From: Mycobacterium sp. 852013-50091_SCH5140682
GTDB taxonomy: Bacteria > Actinomycetota > Actinomycetes > Mycobacteriales > Mycobacteriaceae
DNA: 64,000 nucleotides
Direction of reading: 5' to 3'
Assembly (NCBI RefSeq): GCF_001665685.1
Contig: NZ_LZTB01000008.1
Coordinates: 1 to 64,000 of the forward strand
Shown here piece after piece: positions 17,205-25,534 of this stretch; positions within the stretch are counted from its first letter, which is position 1, and the number at the start of each line of letters is the position of its first letter. The notes beneath the pieces are model-generated. The model did not search any database. It saw only the letters and a list, made by a program, of their open reading frames with translations, and had not been told where the DNA came from. A program made the translations under genes and the position numbers.

Positions 17205-17666
17205 ATGATCAATGACAGCCGACTGGACCGAACGGTGGCTGACGAACTGATGTCGCTCGCCGACGTTCTGATACCCGAGCAGGCTCCTTGGCCGGCGCCC
17301 TCGTCCACCGGACTCGCCGGATACTTCGTCGAAGCGGTCAGGGTGCAGCAGGACCAACTCGACCTGGGAGCCCTGCACGCCACGTGGCTGGACAGCCCGC
17401 GGGACGAGCCGATCGAGGCGGCGCGAGCGATCGAACAACAGATGCCTGCGGCATTCAACCTGTTTCGGCAGATCTGCTACCTGGGCTATTACGCGCAGCC
17501 CGAGGTCGTGCGCGTGTTGCAGAGCGAGCTGGACTGCGACTATCACAGCCCGCCGCAACCGCAGGGCTACGTCATGGATCTCGACGAAGCCATCCCGCCG
17601 CCGAAAGTGGGCCACTACACCCCCACTAACCATGTCCGAAACGTTCGTCTGGAGACCGTGTCATGA
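17205..17666 (+). CDS. Gluconate 2-dehydrogenase subunit 3-like protein
   Basis: The 153-residue protein resembles the small subunit-3 family that accompanies GMC-type membrane or periplasmic dehydrogenases: DELMSLADVLIPEQAPWPAP at the N terminus and a C-terminal DLDEAIPPPKVGHY. In that family the subunit aids folding or export of the flavoprotein and normally carries a TAT signal. None is visible here, so this complex may stay in the cytoplasm. ATG 17205 follows GGAG. Its stop overlaps the GMC start (ATGA at 17663), a sign of translational coupling. Confidence 0.7.
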   Translation: MINDSRLDRTVADELMSLADVLIPEQAPWPAPSSTGLAGYFVEAVRVQQDQLDLGALHATWLDSPRDEPIEAARAIEQQMPAAFNLFRQICYLGYYAQPEVVRVLQSELDCDYHSPPQPQGYVMDLDEAIPPPKVGHYTPTNHVRNVRLETVS

Positions 17667-19336
17667 TGCTGGTTACCTCGCCGAAGTCTCCGACTGACGA
17701 CGTCGACGTCGTCATCGTTGGATCGGGCATGGCCGGCGGCGCGTTGGCCAAGCGGCTGAGCGATGGTGGTCTGCGCGTCGTGTGTCTCGAGCAGGGGCGG
17801 CCGCTGCATCCGGCCGAACTCCGGCATTTCTCCGACACGTGGGAGTGGGACAAACAGCGGGAGTGGAACGTCCACCCGAATGTGCGCAAGTTGCCGCAGG
17901 ACTACCCGATCGGCGGTGAGCCGCACAGCATCCGCAACAGGAACGATGTCGGCGGCAGCCTCAACCACTGGTCGGCCCACTGGCCGCGATTCAAGCCGGT
18001 CGACTTCCGGAAGGGAACTGAACACGGCCTGGCTCCCGACTGGCCCATCACCTACGAGGACCTGGAACCGTACTACGACATCAACGACCGGGAGATGGGC
18101 ATCTCGGGCCGGCCGGGCGACCCCGCCTACCCGCCGCGCACCACCCACACCACACCGCCGATACCGCTCGGCACCTTCGGCCGGACGATGGCACGCGGCT
18201 TCGAGAAACTCGGCTGGCATTGGTGGTGGATGGACAACGCCATCATCACCAAGCCTCTGGACGGCCGGTTGCCGTGCAACCACTGCGGCCAGTGCATTCT
18301 GGGGTGCCCGCGGTCATCGATCTCCACTTCGGCGACCGGGTATCTCCCACGGGCCTTGGCCAACGGTGCCCAACTGCGCACGGGATGCCGCGTCGAGCAG
18401 ATCATCGTTGACGGCGACACCGCGCGGGGTGTCATCTACGTCGACATCGAAACGGGTCAACGGTATCGGCAAGATGCCAAGGCGGTCATCGTCGCAGGCA
18501 ACGGGATCGGCACACCGCGGCTGCTGCTGGTGTCTGCCAACTCCAGCCATCCCGACGGATTGGCCAACAGCAGTGGACAATTGGGCCGCAACCTGATGTA
18601 CCACCCGCAAGCCTTCGTCGAAGGGATCTTCGAGGAACCCCTCGACGGCTACAAGGGTGCGCGCGGTGCGCCGCTGTTCAGCCAGCAGTTCTACGAAACC
18701 GATCCCAGTAGGGGTTTCGTCAACGGTTTCACCGCACTGGTGGTCCGCGCCCCGGGCGCAGGCGTTGCCGCGAACGGGTATTGGACCCGGGAACCGGTCC
18801 CCTGGGGCCCGGATCATCACAAGGAGTTCGCGCGACTCTTCGGCCATCACGCCTGGATCATCGTCATGGCCGAAGAACTGCCGTCGCCGACCAACCGCGT
18901 GACCCTCGATCCCGAACTCACCGACTCCACCGGCATGCCCGCACCCAAGGTCGAGTACCGGGTGCATCCCAACGATCGCAAGCTCGTCGAGTTCGGCATC
19001 GCCAGAAGCCGGGAGGTCATGGCGGCGGCAGGTGCCTACGATGTCACCGATTCCGGGCTACTCGACCCACCGCCCGGATATCACCTGCTGGGAACCGCCA
19101 GAATGGGCACCGATCCGGCTGATTCGGTGACCAACCGTTGGCATCAAGCGTGGGACATCCCCAATTTGTTCATCTGTGACGGCAGCTCGATGCCCACCAG
19201 TGCCGGCGTCAATCCCACCCCCACCATCGGTGCCATGGCGGTGCGGCTTGCTGACTTCCTAGTCCGGGAGGGCAACGTCCTTCTCGGCAGCGACCGACCC
19301 CGATTGGCCGACGACAGAATGGAATCCGTTCGATGA
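17663..19336 (+). CDS. GMC oxidoreductase with ferredoxin-type cysteine cluster
   Basis: The 557-residue FAD enzyme has an N-terminal dinucleotide-binding motif VIVGSGMAGGALAKRL (G20, G22, G25), NDVGGSLNHW, HLLGTARMG, and the C-terminal SSMPTSAGVNPTPTIGAMA of GMC dehydrogenases. It should oxidise an alcohol group. Residues 205-215 read CNHCGQCILGC followed by Pro, a C-x2-C-x2-C-x3-C pattern like a [4Fe-4S] ferredoxin site. Related gluconate and glucose dehydrogenases carry an Fe-S cluster that relays electrons. Its start overlaps the small subunit gene and its stop overlaps the aldehyde dehydrogenase start. Confidence 0.85.
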   Translation: MMLVTSPKSPTDDVDVVIVGSGMAGGALAKRLSDGGLRVVCLEQGRPLHPAELRHFSDTWEWDKQREWNVHPNVRKLPQDYPIGGEPHSIRNRNDVGGSLNHWSAHWPRFKPVDFRKGTEHGLAPDWPITYEDLEPYYDINDREMGISGRPGDPAYPPRTTHTTPPIPLGTFGRTMARGFEKLGWHWWWMDNAIITKPLDGRLPCNHCGQCILGCPRSSISTSATGYLPRALANGAQLRTGCRVEQIIVDGDTARGVIYVDIETGQRYRQDAKAVIVAGNGIGTPRLLLVSANSSHPDGLANSSGQLGRNLMYHPQAFVEGIFEEPLDGYKGARGAPLFSQQFYETDPSRGFVNGFTALVVRAPGAGVAANGYWTREPVPWGPDHHKEFARLFGHHAWIIVMAEELPSPTNRVTLDPELTDSTGMPAPKVEYRVHPNDRKLVEFGIARSREVMAAAGAYDVTDSGLLDPPPGYHLLGTARMGTDPADSVTNRWHQAWDIPNLFICDGSSMPTSAGVNPTPTIGAMAVRLADFLVREGNVLLGSDRPRLADDRMESVR

Positions 19337-20835
19337 CGACACTCTCCACACAACCAGCCGTCGAGACACTCAAGATGCTGATCGCGGGCCGCTGGGTCGA
19401 CGCGCAGGACGGCCGCCGCGTGGACAGCATCAATCCGTTCACCGGAAAGGTCTGGGCCACAGCGCCGTTCGCAGGACCGGACGACGTCGACGCCGCGGTC
19501 CGTGCCGCCAGATCGGCATTCGACGGTCCGTGGGGAGCCATGACCGGTGCCGAACGGGTCAAGCTCCTGCTGCGGTTCGCCGATCTGCTCGAGACGCGCG
19601 CCGAACAGTTGGCGGTCACCGAATCCACCGACAACGGCAAGCTGATTCGCGAGATGGGCGCTCAGATGAAGGCCCTCCCGGGGTACTACCGGTACTTCGC
19701 CGGCTACGCCGACAAGATCCACGGCGAGACCATCCCGACCGAGAAGCCCAACTTCTTCACCTATACGACACGCGAACCGCTCGGCGTCGTCGGCGCGATC
19801 CTGCCCTGGAACTCGCCGCTGCTGCTGCTCACCTGGAAACTCGCCCCCGCGCTGGCGGCGGGCTGCACGGTGGTCGCCAAAGCGGCCGACCAGACTCCCG
19901 CGTCGGTGCTCAAATTCGGCGCGTTGTTCGAAGAAGCCGGTTTTCCAGCCGGTGTCTTCAATGTGGTGACGGGCGACGGCCCGACAACCGGCGCCGCGCT
20001 CGTCGGCAACCCAGGTGTCGACCGGATCTGTTTCACGGGGTCGAACGCCACCGGAATTCAGGTGATGAAGAACGCGGCCGACAACATCACCAGGGTGACG
20101 CTGGAGCTCGGCGGAAAGTCGCCCAACATCGTGTTCGCGGATGCGGACCTCGATGCGGTCACCAACGGTGTGCTGGCCGGGATATTCGCCGCCACCGGCC
20201 AAACCTGTGTCGCAGGGTCGCGGCTGCTCGTGCAACGTGAGATCTACGATCAGCTGGCAGAACGACTCGTCCGGCGCGCCAAAGACATCCGCCTCGGCGA
20301 TCCGCTCGACCCCGCCAGCGAAATGGGCCCGGTGGCGTTCCAAGCCCAGCTGGACAAAATCCTGGAGTACATCCGGATCGGACAGTCCGAGGGTGCAGTG
20401 CTTGCCACCGGCGGCGACCGTCCGACCGCACCGGAGCTGGGCAATGGGCTGTTCGTCAGCCCCACGATATTCACGGGTGTGGACAACGCGATGAGGATCG
20501 CCCAGGAGGAGATTTTCGGCCCGGTGCTGTGCATGATTCCCTTCGAGACCGAGGAGGACGCGGTGCGGATCGCGAATGCCACACCGTTCGGCCTGGGCGC
20601 CGGAGTGTGGACCCTCAACGTGCAGCGCGCGCACCGCATGGCTCGTGCACTGCGGGCGGGCACGGTGTGGGTGAATGCCTATCGCACCCTGTCCTGGGCG
20701 GCGCCGTTCGGCGGATTCAAAGGCAGCGGGATCGGCCGCGAACTGGGGCTGGAGTCGCTGCACGAATTCACCGAGACGAAGTCGGTGTGGATCGAGACGT
20801 CAGGTGCATCCCAGGATCCGTTCCGAATGGGGTGA
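19333..20835 (+). CDS. Aldehyde dehydrogenase of the GMC operon
   Basis: The 500-residue NAD(P)-dependent aldehyde dehydrogenase has Asn160 (LPWNSP), FTGSNATGIQV, Glu258 in TLELGGKSPN and the catalytic Cys292 in GQTCVAGSR. It should take the aldehyde made by the GMC enzyme to a carboxylic acid. ATG 19333 overlaps the GMC stop by four bases (ATGA). It ends the island and converges on php with six bases between the stops. Confidence 0.9.
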   Translation: MTTLSTQPAVETLKMLIAGRWVDAQDGRRVDSINPFTGKVWATAPFAGPDDVDAAVRAARSAFDGPWGAMTGAERVKLLLRFADLLETRAEQLAVTESTDNGKLIREMGAQMKALPGYYRYFAGYADKIHGETIPTEKPNFFTYTTREPLGVVGAILPWNSPLLLLTWKLAPALAAGCTVVAKAADQTPASVLKFGALFEEAGFPAGVFNVVTGDGPTTGAALVGNPGVDRICFTGSNATGIQVMKNAADNITRVTLELGGKSPNIVFADADLDAVTNGVLAGIFAATGQTCVAGSRLLVQREIYDQLAERLVRRAKDIRLGDPLDPASEMGPVAFQAQLDKILEYIRIGQSEGAVLATGGDRPTAPELGNGLFVSPTIFTGVDNAMRIAQEEIFGPVLCMIPFETEEDAVRIANATPFGLGAGVWTLNVQRAHRMARALRAGTVWVNAYRTLSWAAPFGGFKGSGIGRELGLESLHEFTETKSVWIETSGASQDPFRMG

Positions 20836-20841
20836 GGGTGA

Positions 20842-21819
20842 TCAGTACCCGCCCTGGCGGTCGAAGATCCGCCGCGGGTTGTCGACCAGCATCGTGGTGA
20901 TCTGCTCATCGGTGACCCCGCGTTCGCGCAGCGCGGGCAGCACGTCGTTGTGGATGTGCAGGTATCCGGCATTCGGCAGGACCGTGGTGGTCAACTCGTC
21001 GGGTAGCGCGTCGAAATAGCACCAGGTGTCGTGCGAGAGCACCATGTGGTCGGCGTGGCCGCGCTCGCACATGGTCGCGACGGTCGCCACCCGGTCCTCG
21101 AATGGCAGGTAGACGTCGACGCCGAAGCGGTCCATGCCGATGTAGGAGCCGTTGGCGATCAACTCCTCGAGATAGCCGATGTCGGTCGTGTCGCCGGAGT
21201 GGCCGATGACCACCCGCGAGAGGTCGACGCCTTCCTCGGCAAAGATGCGCTGCTGTTCCAGACCGCGGCGGGTCGCGGCATGCGTGTGGGTGGAGATGGG
21301 GACGCCCGTCTGCCGGTGCGCCTGTGCGACGGCCCGCAGCACCCGTTCGACGCCGGGGGTGACGCCGGGTTCGTCGGTGGCGCACTTGAGGATCGCGGCT
21401 TTGATCCCGGTGTCGGCGACGCCCTTCTCGATGTCGTGCACGAACATCTCGATCATCGGGTCGGGGCCGGCCAACGCAGTGCCCGGCCCGCGGAACCAGA
21501 ATGTCATCGGGATGTCTTTGTAGGTGTAGAGACCGGTCGCGACGACGATGTTGAGGTCGGTGGCTGCAGCGATCCGTGCGATGCGGGGTAGATAGCGTCC
21601 GAGTCCGACGACGGTGAGGTCGACGATGGTGTCCACACCGTGGGCCTTGAGCTCATTGAGCCGCTCGATGGCGTCGGCTTCCCGTCGCGTCTCAGCGCCC
21701 CAGCTGTCCGGGTAGTTCGCGGTGAGCTCGCCGCTCATGATGAAGACGTGCTCGTGCATGAGCGTGGCGCCGAGTTCGGTGGTATCGATGGCGCCCCGCG
21801 CGGTGTTCACTGTCGGCAC
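20842..21819 (-). CDS. php: Phosphotriesterase-like lactonase (Rv0230c-like)
   Basis: The 325-residue amidohydrolase-fold enzyme has the full binuclear metal set of the phosphotriesterase-like lactonase family: H22 and H24 in MHEHVF, bridging Lys145 in LKCATDE, H178 in STHTH, H207 in IGHSGD and D264 in SHDTW. Family members hydrolyse lactones, including acyl-homoserine lactones, with side activity on organophosphates. The position matches Rv0230c. The flanking aldehyde dehydrogenase island is an insertion relative to M. tuberculosis. Confidence 0.9.
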   Translation of the reverse strand: MPTVNTARGAIDTTELGATLMHEHVFIMSGELTANYPDSWGAETRREADAIERLNELKAHGVDTIVDLTVVGLGRYLPRIARIAAATDLNIVVATGLYTYKDIPMTFWFRGPGTALAGPDPMIEMFVHDIEKGVADTGIKAAILKCATDEPGVTPGVERVLRAVAQAHRQTGVPISTHTHAATRRGLEQQRIFAEEGVDLSRVVIGHSGDTTDIGYLEELIANGSYIGMDRFGVDVYLPFEDRVATVATMCERGHADHMVLSHDTWCYFDALPDELTTTVLPNAGYLHIHNDVLPALRERGVTDEQITTMLVDNPRRIFDRQGGY

Positions 21820-21850
21820 GGTGCCGATGCTAGGCCCGAAAAGCGTTGCG

Positions 21851-21906
21851 CGAGCGTGAATCCTCTGCGAAAAACCAGCGAGATTGTCGCAGAGGCTTCA
21901 CGTTCG
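21851..21906 (-). terminator. 20-bp near-perfect hairpin upstream of php
   Basis: Arms 21851-21870 and 21887-21906 pair with two mismatches or wobbles around a 16-nt loop. It follows the acetyltransferase stop (21919) and precedes php on the same strand, so it probably ends the acetyltransferase transcript. Confidence 0.6.
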
Positions 21907-21918
21907 GCGACGGTGGCG

Positions 21919-22239
21919 TCAGCTCTGATCAGCTTTCACCGCGGAGATGGCCTCGGGGGTGACCGGGTCGAGGATGTCGTCGAAGTCGTGGTGGGTCTTG
22001 ACGTACTTGGCGACGTACGGGCAGACCGGGACGATGCGCTTGCCCGCCGCGCGGGCATCGGTCAGCGCGGCGGACACCAGCTCGCCGGCCAGGCCGCGAC
22101 CGCCGAATTTGTCGTCGATTTCGGTGTGGTAGAAGATGCGCTGGTCGCCCGAGTCGACGTACGCCTCCAGGCCGGCGTGCTCGCCGTCGACGGTGATCTC
22201 GTAGTGGTGCGCTGCGGGAATGTTGCGAACTTCAGCCAT
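21919..22239 (-). CDS. Small GNAT-like N-acetyltransferase (YjdJ type)
   Basis: The 106-residue protein is of the short Acetyltransf_CG type. It has FYHTEIDDKFGGRGLAGELV, which carries the acetyl-CoA pyrophosphate loop, and RIVPVCPYVAKYVKTH at the end of the fold. Such proteins are minimal acetyltransferases with unknown substrates. ATG 22239 is preferred over an upstream GTG-type extension and is 40 bp from the divergent MFS start. Confidence 0.82.
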   Translation of the reverse strand: MAEVRNIPAAHHYEITVDGEHAGLEAYVDSGDQRIFYHTEIDDKFGGRGLAGELVSAALTDARAAGKRIVPVCPYVAKYVKTHHDFDDILDPVTPEAISAVKADQS

Positions 22240-22279
22240 GTCATCACTATGCCGCAGCGACGCTGGCACGATCGGGTAG

Positions 22280-23866
22280 ATGGCCGTGCCAGCAACGTCG
22301 ACGTGGGCGCCGCTGGCGTCGCCGATCTACCGGGCACTGTGGATCGCCCAGTTCGTCTCCAATCTGGGCACGTGGATGCAGACGGTGGGCGCGCAGTGGA
22401 TGCTGGTCGGAGATCCACGGGCGCCGGTGCTGGTGCCGTTGGTGCAGACCGCGACGACGCTGCCGGTGATGCTGCTGGCCTTGCCCTCGGGGGTGCTCGC
22501 CGACCTGGTCGACCGGCGTCGACTGCTGGTGGCCACCCAGGGGGCGATGGCGGCCGGGGTGGCGGCGCTCGCGACCCTGACCGGGGCCGGCCTGGCCACC
22601 CCGACCGTGCTGCTGACCCTGCTGTTCCTGATCGGTTGCGGCCAAGCGCTGACTGCCCCGGCCTGGCAGGCTATCCAGCCGGATCTCGTCCCCCGGGAAC
22701 AGATTCCGGCTGCCGCAGCGCTGGGCAGCATGAGCATGAACGGGGCAAGGGCCATCGGCCCGGCCGTCGCGGGCGCACTCGTGTCCCTGTCCGGCCCGAC
22801 GTTGGTGTTCGCGCTCAACGCGGTGTCGTTCGTCGGCATCGTCGCGGTGTTGCTGCTCTGGCGTCGCCCCGCCACCGAGCGGCTGTTGCCCGCCGAACGA
22901 CCACTGGCCGCGTTGAGCGCAGGCGGCCGGTTCATCCGGAGCTCACCGATCATCCGGCGGATCCTGCTGCGCGCGGTGTTGTTCATCGCGCCGGGCAGCG
23001 CGCTGTGGGGTCTGCTCGCTGTCGTTGCCCAGCGTCAACTCGGCTTGTCGTCATCGGGGTACGGGCTGTTGCTCGGCGCACTCGGTGTGGGAGCGGTGCT
23101 CGGCGCCTTCGTGCTGGGCCGGCTGCAGTCCACGTTCGGTCTGAACAAGCTGCTGATCGCCGCGGCGCTCGGATTCGCCGGGGCCACCACGGTTTTGGCA
23201 CTGGTCCACAATTTCGGGGCTGTCCTGGCCGCACTCGTCGTCGGTGGCGCATCGTGGCTGCTGGCCCTGTCGACGCTGAACGCCTCGATGCAGTTGAGCC
23301 TGCCGGCGTGGGTGCGGGCCCGCGGGCTGTCGGTGTATCAGCTGACGTTCATGGGCGGGCAGGCCATCGGCTCGCTGGTGTGGGGCCTGGTCGCGGGGGT
23401 TACCACCAGCGTCACGGCCCTGTTGATCAGCGCGGGCCTGCTGGTGTTCTGCGCGCTGTCGGCGTGGTGGTGGCCGCTGCACGCGCGCACCGGCGATCTC
23501 GACCTGACTCCGTCGGCGCACTGGCCGGAGCCGGCTCTGGTGTTCGAACCGGATCCACCCGACGGGCCCGTGCTGGTGCTCATCTACTACCGCGTGGAAC
23601 CCGACGACGAGACCGGGTTTTTCGCCGCAATGGCCGTGCTCGGCCGGTCCCGGCAGCGCACCGGGGCCGCGCAGTGGCAGGTGTTTCGCAGCGGCGAGGA
23701 GCGCAGCACCTTCGTCGAGGCGTTCGTGGTGCGGTCGTGGGATGAGCACATCCGTCAGCACCGCACCCGGCAGACGGGCCAGGACCTTCTCATCGAGCAG
23801 GCCGTCGCGCGCTGGGTACAGGGCGAGCCGGTGTCGCAGCACCTGATCGCCGTGAACACATCTTGA
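22280..23866 (+). CDS. MFS_3 family exporter with C-terminal barrel domain
   Basis: The 528-residue protein has 12 membrane helices similar to EntS-type exporters, beginning IYRALWIAQFVSNLGTWMQT. A soluble C-terminal domain from about residue 425 (VLVLIYYRVEPDDETGFFAA) resembles a monooxygenase-like dimeric alpha-beta barrel, the usual architecture of the MFS_3 family. It likely exports a small hydrophobic compound or siderophore. The substrate is unknown. Its stop codon overlaps the -35 box of the next gene. Confidence 0.82.
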   Translation: MAVPATSTWAPLASPIYRALWIAQFVSNLGTWMQTVGAQWMLVGDPRAPVLVPLVQTATTLPVMLLALPSGVLADLVDRRRLLVATQGAMAAGVAALATLTGAGLATPTVLLTLLFLIGCGQALTAPAWQAIQPDLVPREQIPAAAALGSMSMNGARAIGPAVAGALVSLSGPTLVFALNAVSFVGIVAVLLLWRRPATERLLPAERPLAALSAGGRFIRSSPIIRRILLRAVLFIAPGSALWGLLAVVAQRQLGLSSSGYGLLLGALGVGAVLGAFVLGRLQSTFGLNKLLIAAALGFAGATTVLALVHNFGAVLAALVVGGASWLLALSTLNASMQLSLPAWVRARGLSVYQLTFMGGQAIGSLVWGLVAGVTTSVTALLISAGLLVFCALSAWWWPLHARTGDLDLTPSAHWPEPALVFEPDPPDGPVLVLIYYRVEPDDETGFFAAMAVLGRSRQRTGAAQWQVFRSGEERSTFVEAFVVRSWDEHIRQHRTRQTGQDLLIEQAVARWVQGEPVSQHLIAVNTS

Positions 23867-23903
23867 CTGTGAGGGGCATCACAGTAATATGACCAGTGGT
23901 CAT
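23863..23903 (+). promoter_or_regulatory. Consensus promoter and palindromic TetR operator
   Basis: TTGACT (23863-23868), a 16-bp spacer and TAATAT (23885-23890) form a near-consensus SigA-type promoter. It is directly followed, with two bases of overlap, by the 15-bp palindrome ATGACCAGTGGTCAT (23889-23903). The palindrome covers the expected transcription start and lies 17 bp before the TetR start codon, as expected for autorepression of the TetR-R2lox unit. Confidence 0.7.
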
Positions 23904-23920
23904 CAAGCCTTGGAGGGTAG

Positions 23921-24586
23921 ATGCCAACGGTCACCTGGGCCCGCGTGGATCCCGCCCGTCGAGCGGCGGTGATTGCGGCCGCCGAAGCGGAATTCGGGGC
24001 CCACGGTTACTCCCGGGGCAGTCTCAATGTCATTGCGCGGCGGGCCGGCGTGGCGAAAGGCAGCCTGTTCCAATACTTTGCGGACAAGCGCGACCTGTAT
24101 GCCTTCATCGCCGATGTCGCCAGCCAACGCGTGCGGTCCCATATGGAGGGCCGCATACGCGCGCTCGATCCGAGCCGCCCGTTCTTCGAATTCCTGCCCG
24201 ACCTGCTCGACGACTGGGTCGCCTACTTCGCCGACCATCCCAGAGAACGTGCGCTGCATGCGGCCGCGAGCTTCGAGGTCGACGCGGACGCCCGGGTGAG
24301 CGTGCGCGCGGTGGTCCACCGTCACTATCTCGACGTGCTGCGGCCCCTCGTGCACGATGCGCGGACCCGCGGTGACCTGCGTGCCGACTGCGACGTCGAA
24401 GCCCTGCTGTCGCTGATGCTGATGATCTTCCCGCACCTGGCACTCGCGCCGTATGTGCGTGGAATGGACCCCGTCCTGGGGCTGGATGAGCCCAGCCCCG
24501 AGCAGCCGGCCTTGGCCGTGCGAAGACTCGTCGCGGTGTTGGCGGCCGCGTTCTCGCCGACGCCCCAAGCAGCCCAACAGATCTGA
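23921..24586 (+). CDS. TetR family regulator (Rv0232-like)
   Basis: The 221-residue TetR protein has the DNA-binding part AVIAAAEAEFGAHGYSRGSLNVIARRAGVAKGSLFQYF at residues 15-52. ATG 23921 follows GGAGGG. It precedes the R2lox gene by nine bases, the same pair as Rv0232-Rv0233, so it probably controls R2lox expression through the palindrome at 23889-23903. Confidence 0.88.
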   Translation: MPTVTWARVDPARRAAVIAAAEAEFGAHGYSRGSLNVIARRAGVAKGSLFQYFADKRDLYAFIADVASQRVRSHMEGRIRALDPSRPFFEFLPDLLDDWVAYFADHPRERALHAAASFEVDADARVSVRAVVHRHYLDVLRPLVHDARTRGDLRADCDVEALLSLMLMIFPHLALAPYVRGMDPVLGLDEPSPEQPALAVRRLVAVLAAAFSPTPQAAQQI

Positions 24587-24595
24587 GGAGGTCAG

Positions 24596-25534
24596 ATGTC
24601 ACACACACATTTCGGCTCGTTGAGCAAGGGTGGTCTCAACTGGGACAGCGTGCCGTTGCGGTTGTTCGCAGGGGGGAATGCCAAGTTCTGGAATCCGGCC
24701 GACATCGACTTCTCCCGGGATCGGGCGGACTGGGAGGCGCTCTCGGACCGAGAACGGGAGTACGCCACCCGATTGTGCGCCGAATTCATCGCAGGGGAGG
24801 AAGCCGTCACCAAGGACATCCAGCCGTTCATGAGCGCGATGCGGGCCGAGGGCCGGCTGGGTGACGAAATGTACTTGACGCAGTTCGCGTTTGAGGAGGC
24901 CAAGCACACCCAGGTGTTCCGCATGTGGCTGGACGCCGTCGGTGTCACCGAAGACCTGCACAAGTACTTCGACGACGTGCCTGCGTATCGGCAGATCTTC
25001 TACGAGGAGCTTCCCGCATCCCTCGAAGCCCTCTACACCGATCCATCGCCTGCCGCCCAGGTGCGGGCGTCGGTGACCTACAACCACATCGTCGAAGGCA
25101 TGTTGGCGCTCACGGGATACTATGCGTGGCACAAGATTTGCGTCGACCGGGGCATCCTGCCGGGCATGCAGGAGCTGGTCCAGCGGATCGGCGACGACGA
25201 GCGCCGCCACATGGCGTGGGGGACGTTCACGTGCCGCAGACACGTCGCCGCCGACGACGCCAACTGGGCCGTGTTCGAAGCCCGGATGAACGAATTGATC
25301 CCGCTCGCACTGCGACTCACCGAGGAGGGGTTCGCCCTCTACGCTCCCGACATTCCCTTCGGCCTGGTCGAGGATGAGTTCCTGCAGTACTCCACCGATA
25401 AGGGCATGCGCAGGTTCGGCACGATCAGCAGCGCGCGGGGACGCCCGCTCGAGGAGATCGACCTCGACTATTCGCCACTGACATTGGAGGACACCTTCGC
25501 CGACGAGGACGCCGCGGCGCTCACCTCCGCCTGA
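24596..25534 (+). CDS. R2-like ligand-binding oxidase (R2lox, Rv0233-like)
   Basis: The 312-residue ferritin-fold protein carries a Mn/Fe centre. All ligands of the M. tuberculosis R2lox appear at the same residue numbers: E68, E101, H104, E167, E202 and H205, plus V71 and Y162 that form the ether cross-link in that protein. It is therefore the oxidase type and not a ribonucleotide reductase subunit, although databases often call it nrdB. A two-electron oxidation of a fatty-acid-like ligand is proposed for the family. GAGGAGG precedes ATG 24596. Confidence 0.93.
   Translation: MSHTHFGSLSKGGLNWDSVPLRLFAGGNAKFWNPADIDFSRDRADWEALSDREREYATRLCAEFIAGEEAVTKDIQPFMSAMRAEGRLGDEMYLTQFAFEEAKHTQVFRMWLDAVGVTEDLHKYFDDVPAYRQIFYEELPASLEALYTDPSPAAQVRASVTYNHIVEGMLALTGYYAWHKICVDRGILPGMQELVQRIGDDERRHMAWGTFTCRRHVAADDANWAVFEARMNELIPLALRLTEEGFALYAPDIPFGLVEDEFLQYSTDKGMRRFGTISSARGRPLEEIDLDYSPLTLEDTFADEDAAALTSA

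Noticed and set aside
15743..17458. Long minus-strand frame of 571 codons
   Set aside because: It is antisense to the MHS transporter and the subunit-3-like gene. The product is low-complexity, rich in Gln, Arg and Gly, with no domain, while the plus-strand genes have clear motifs.
19144..20763. Minus-strand frame of 539 codons
   Set aside because: It is antisense to the GMC end and the aldehyde dehydrogenase, with an unstructured basic translation and no start context.
21640..23745. Long plus-strand frame of 701 codons
   Set aside because: It overlaps php, the acetyltransferase and the MFS_3 gene in other frames. The translation is Arg/Gly-rich noise typical of high-GC shadow frames.
24596..25534. 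Ribonucleotide reductase small subunit NrdB
   Set aside because: The metal ligands and the V71/Y162 pair are those of R2lox. The radical-transfer features of a reductase subunit are not expected and no nrdA gene is adjacent.
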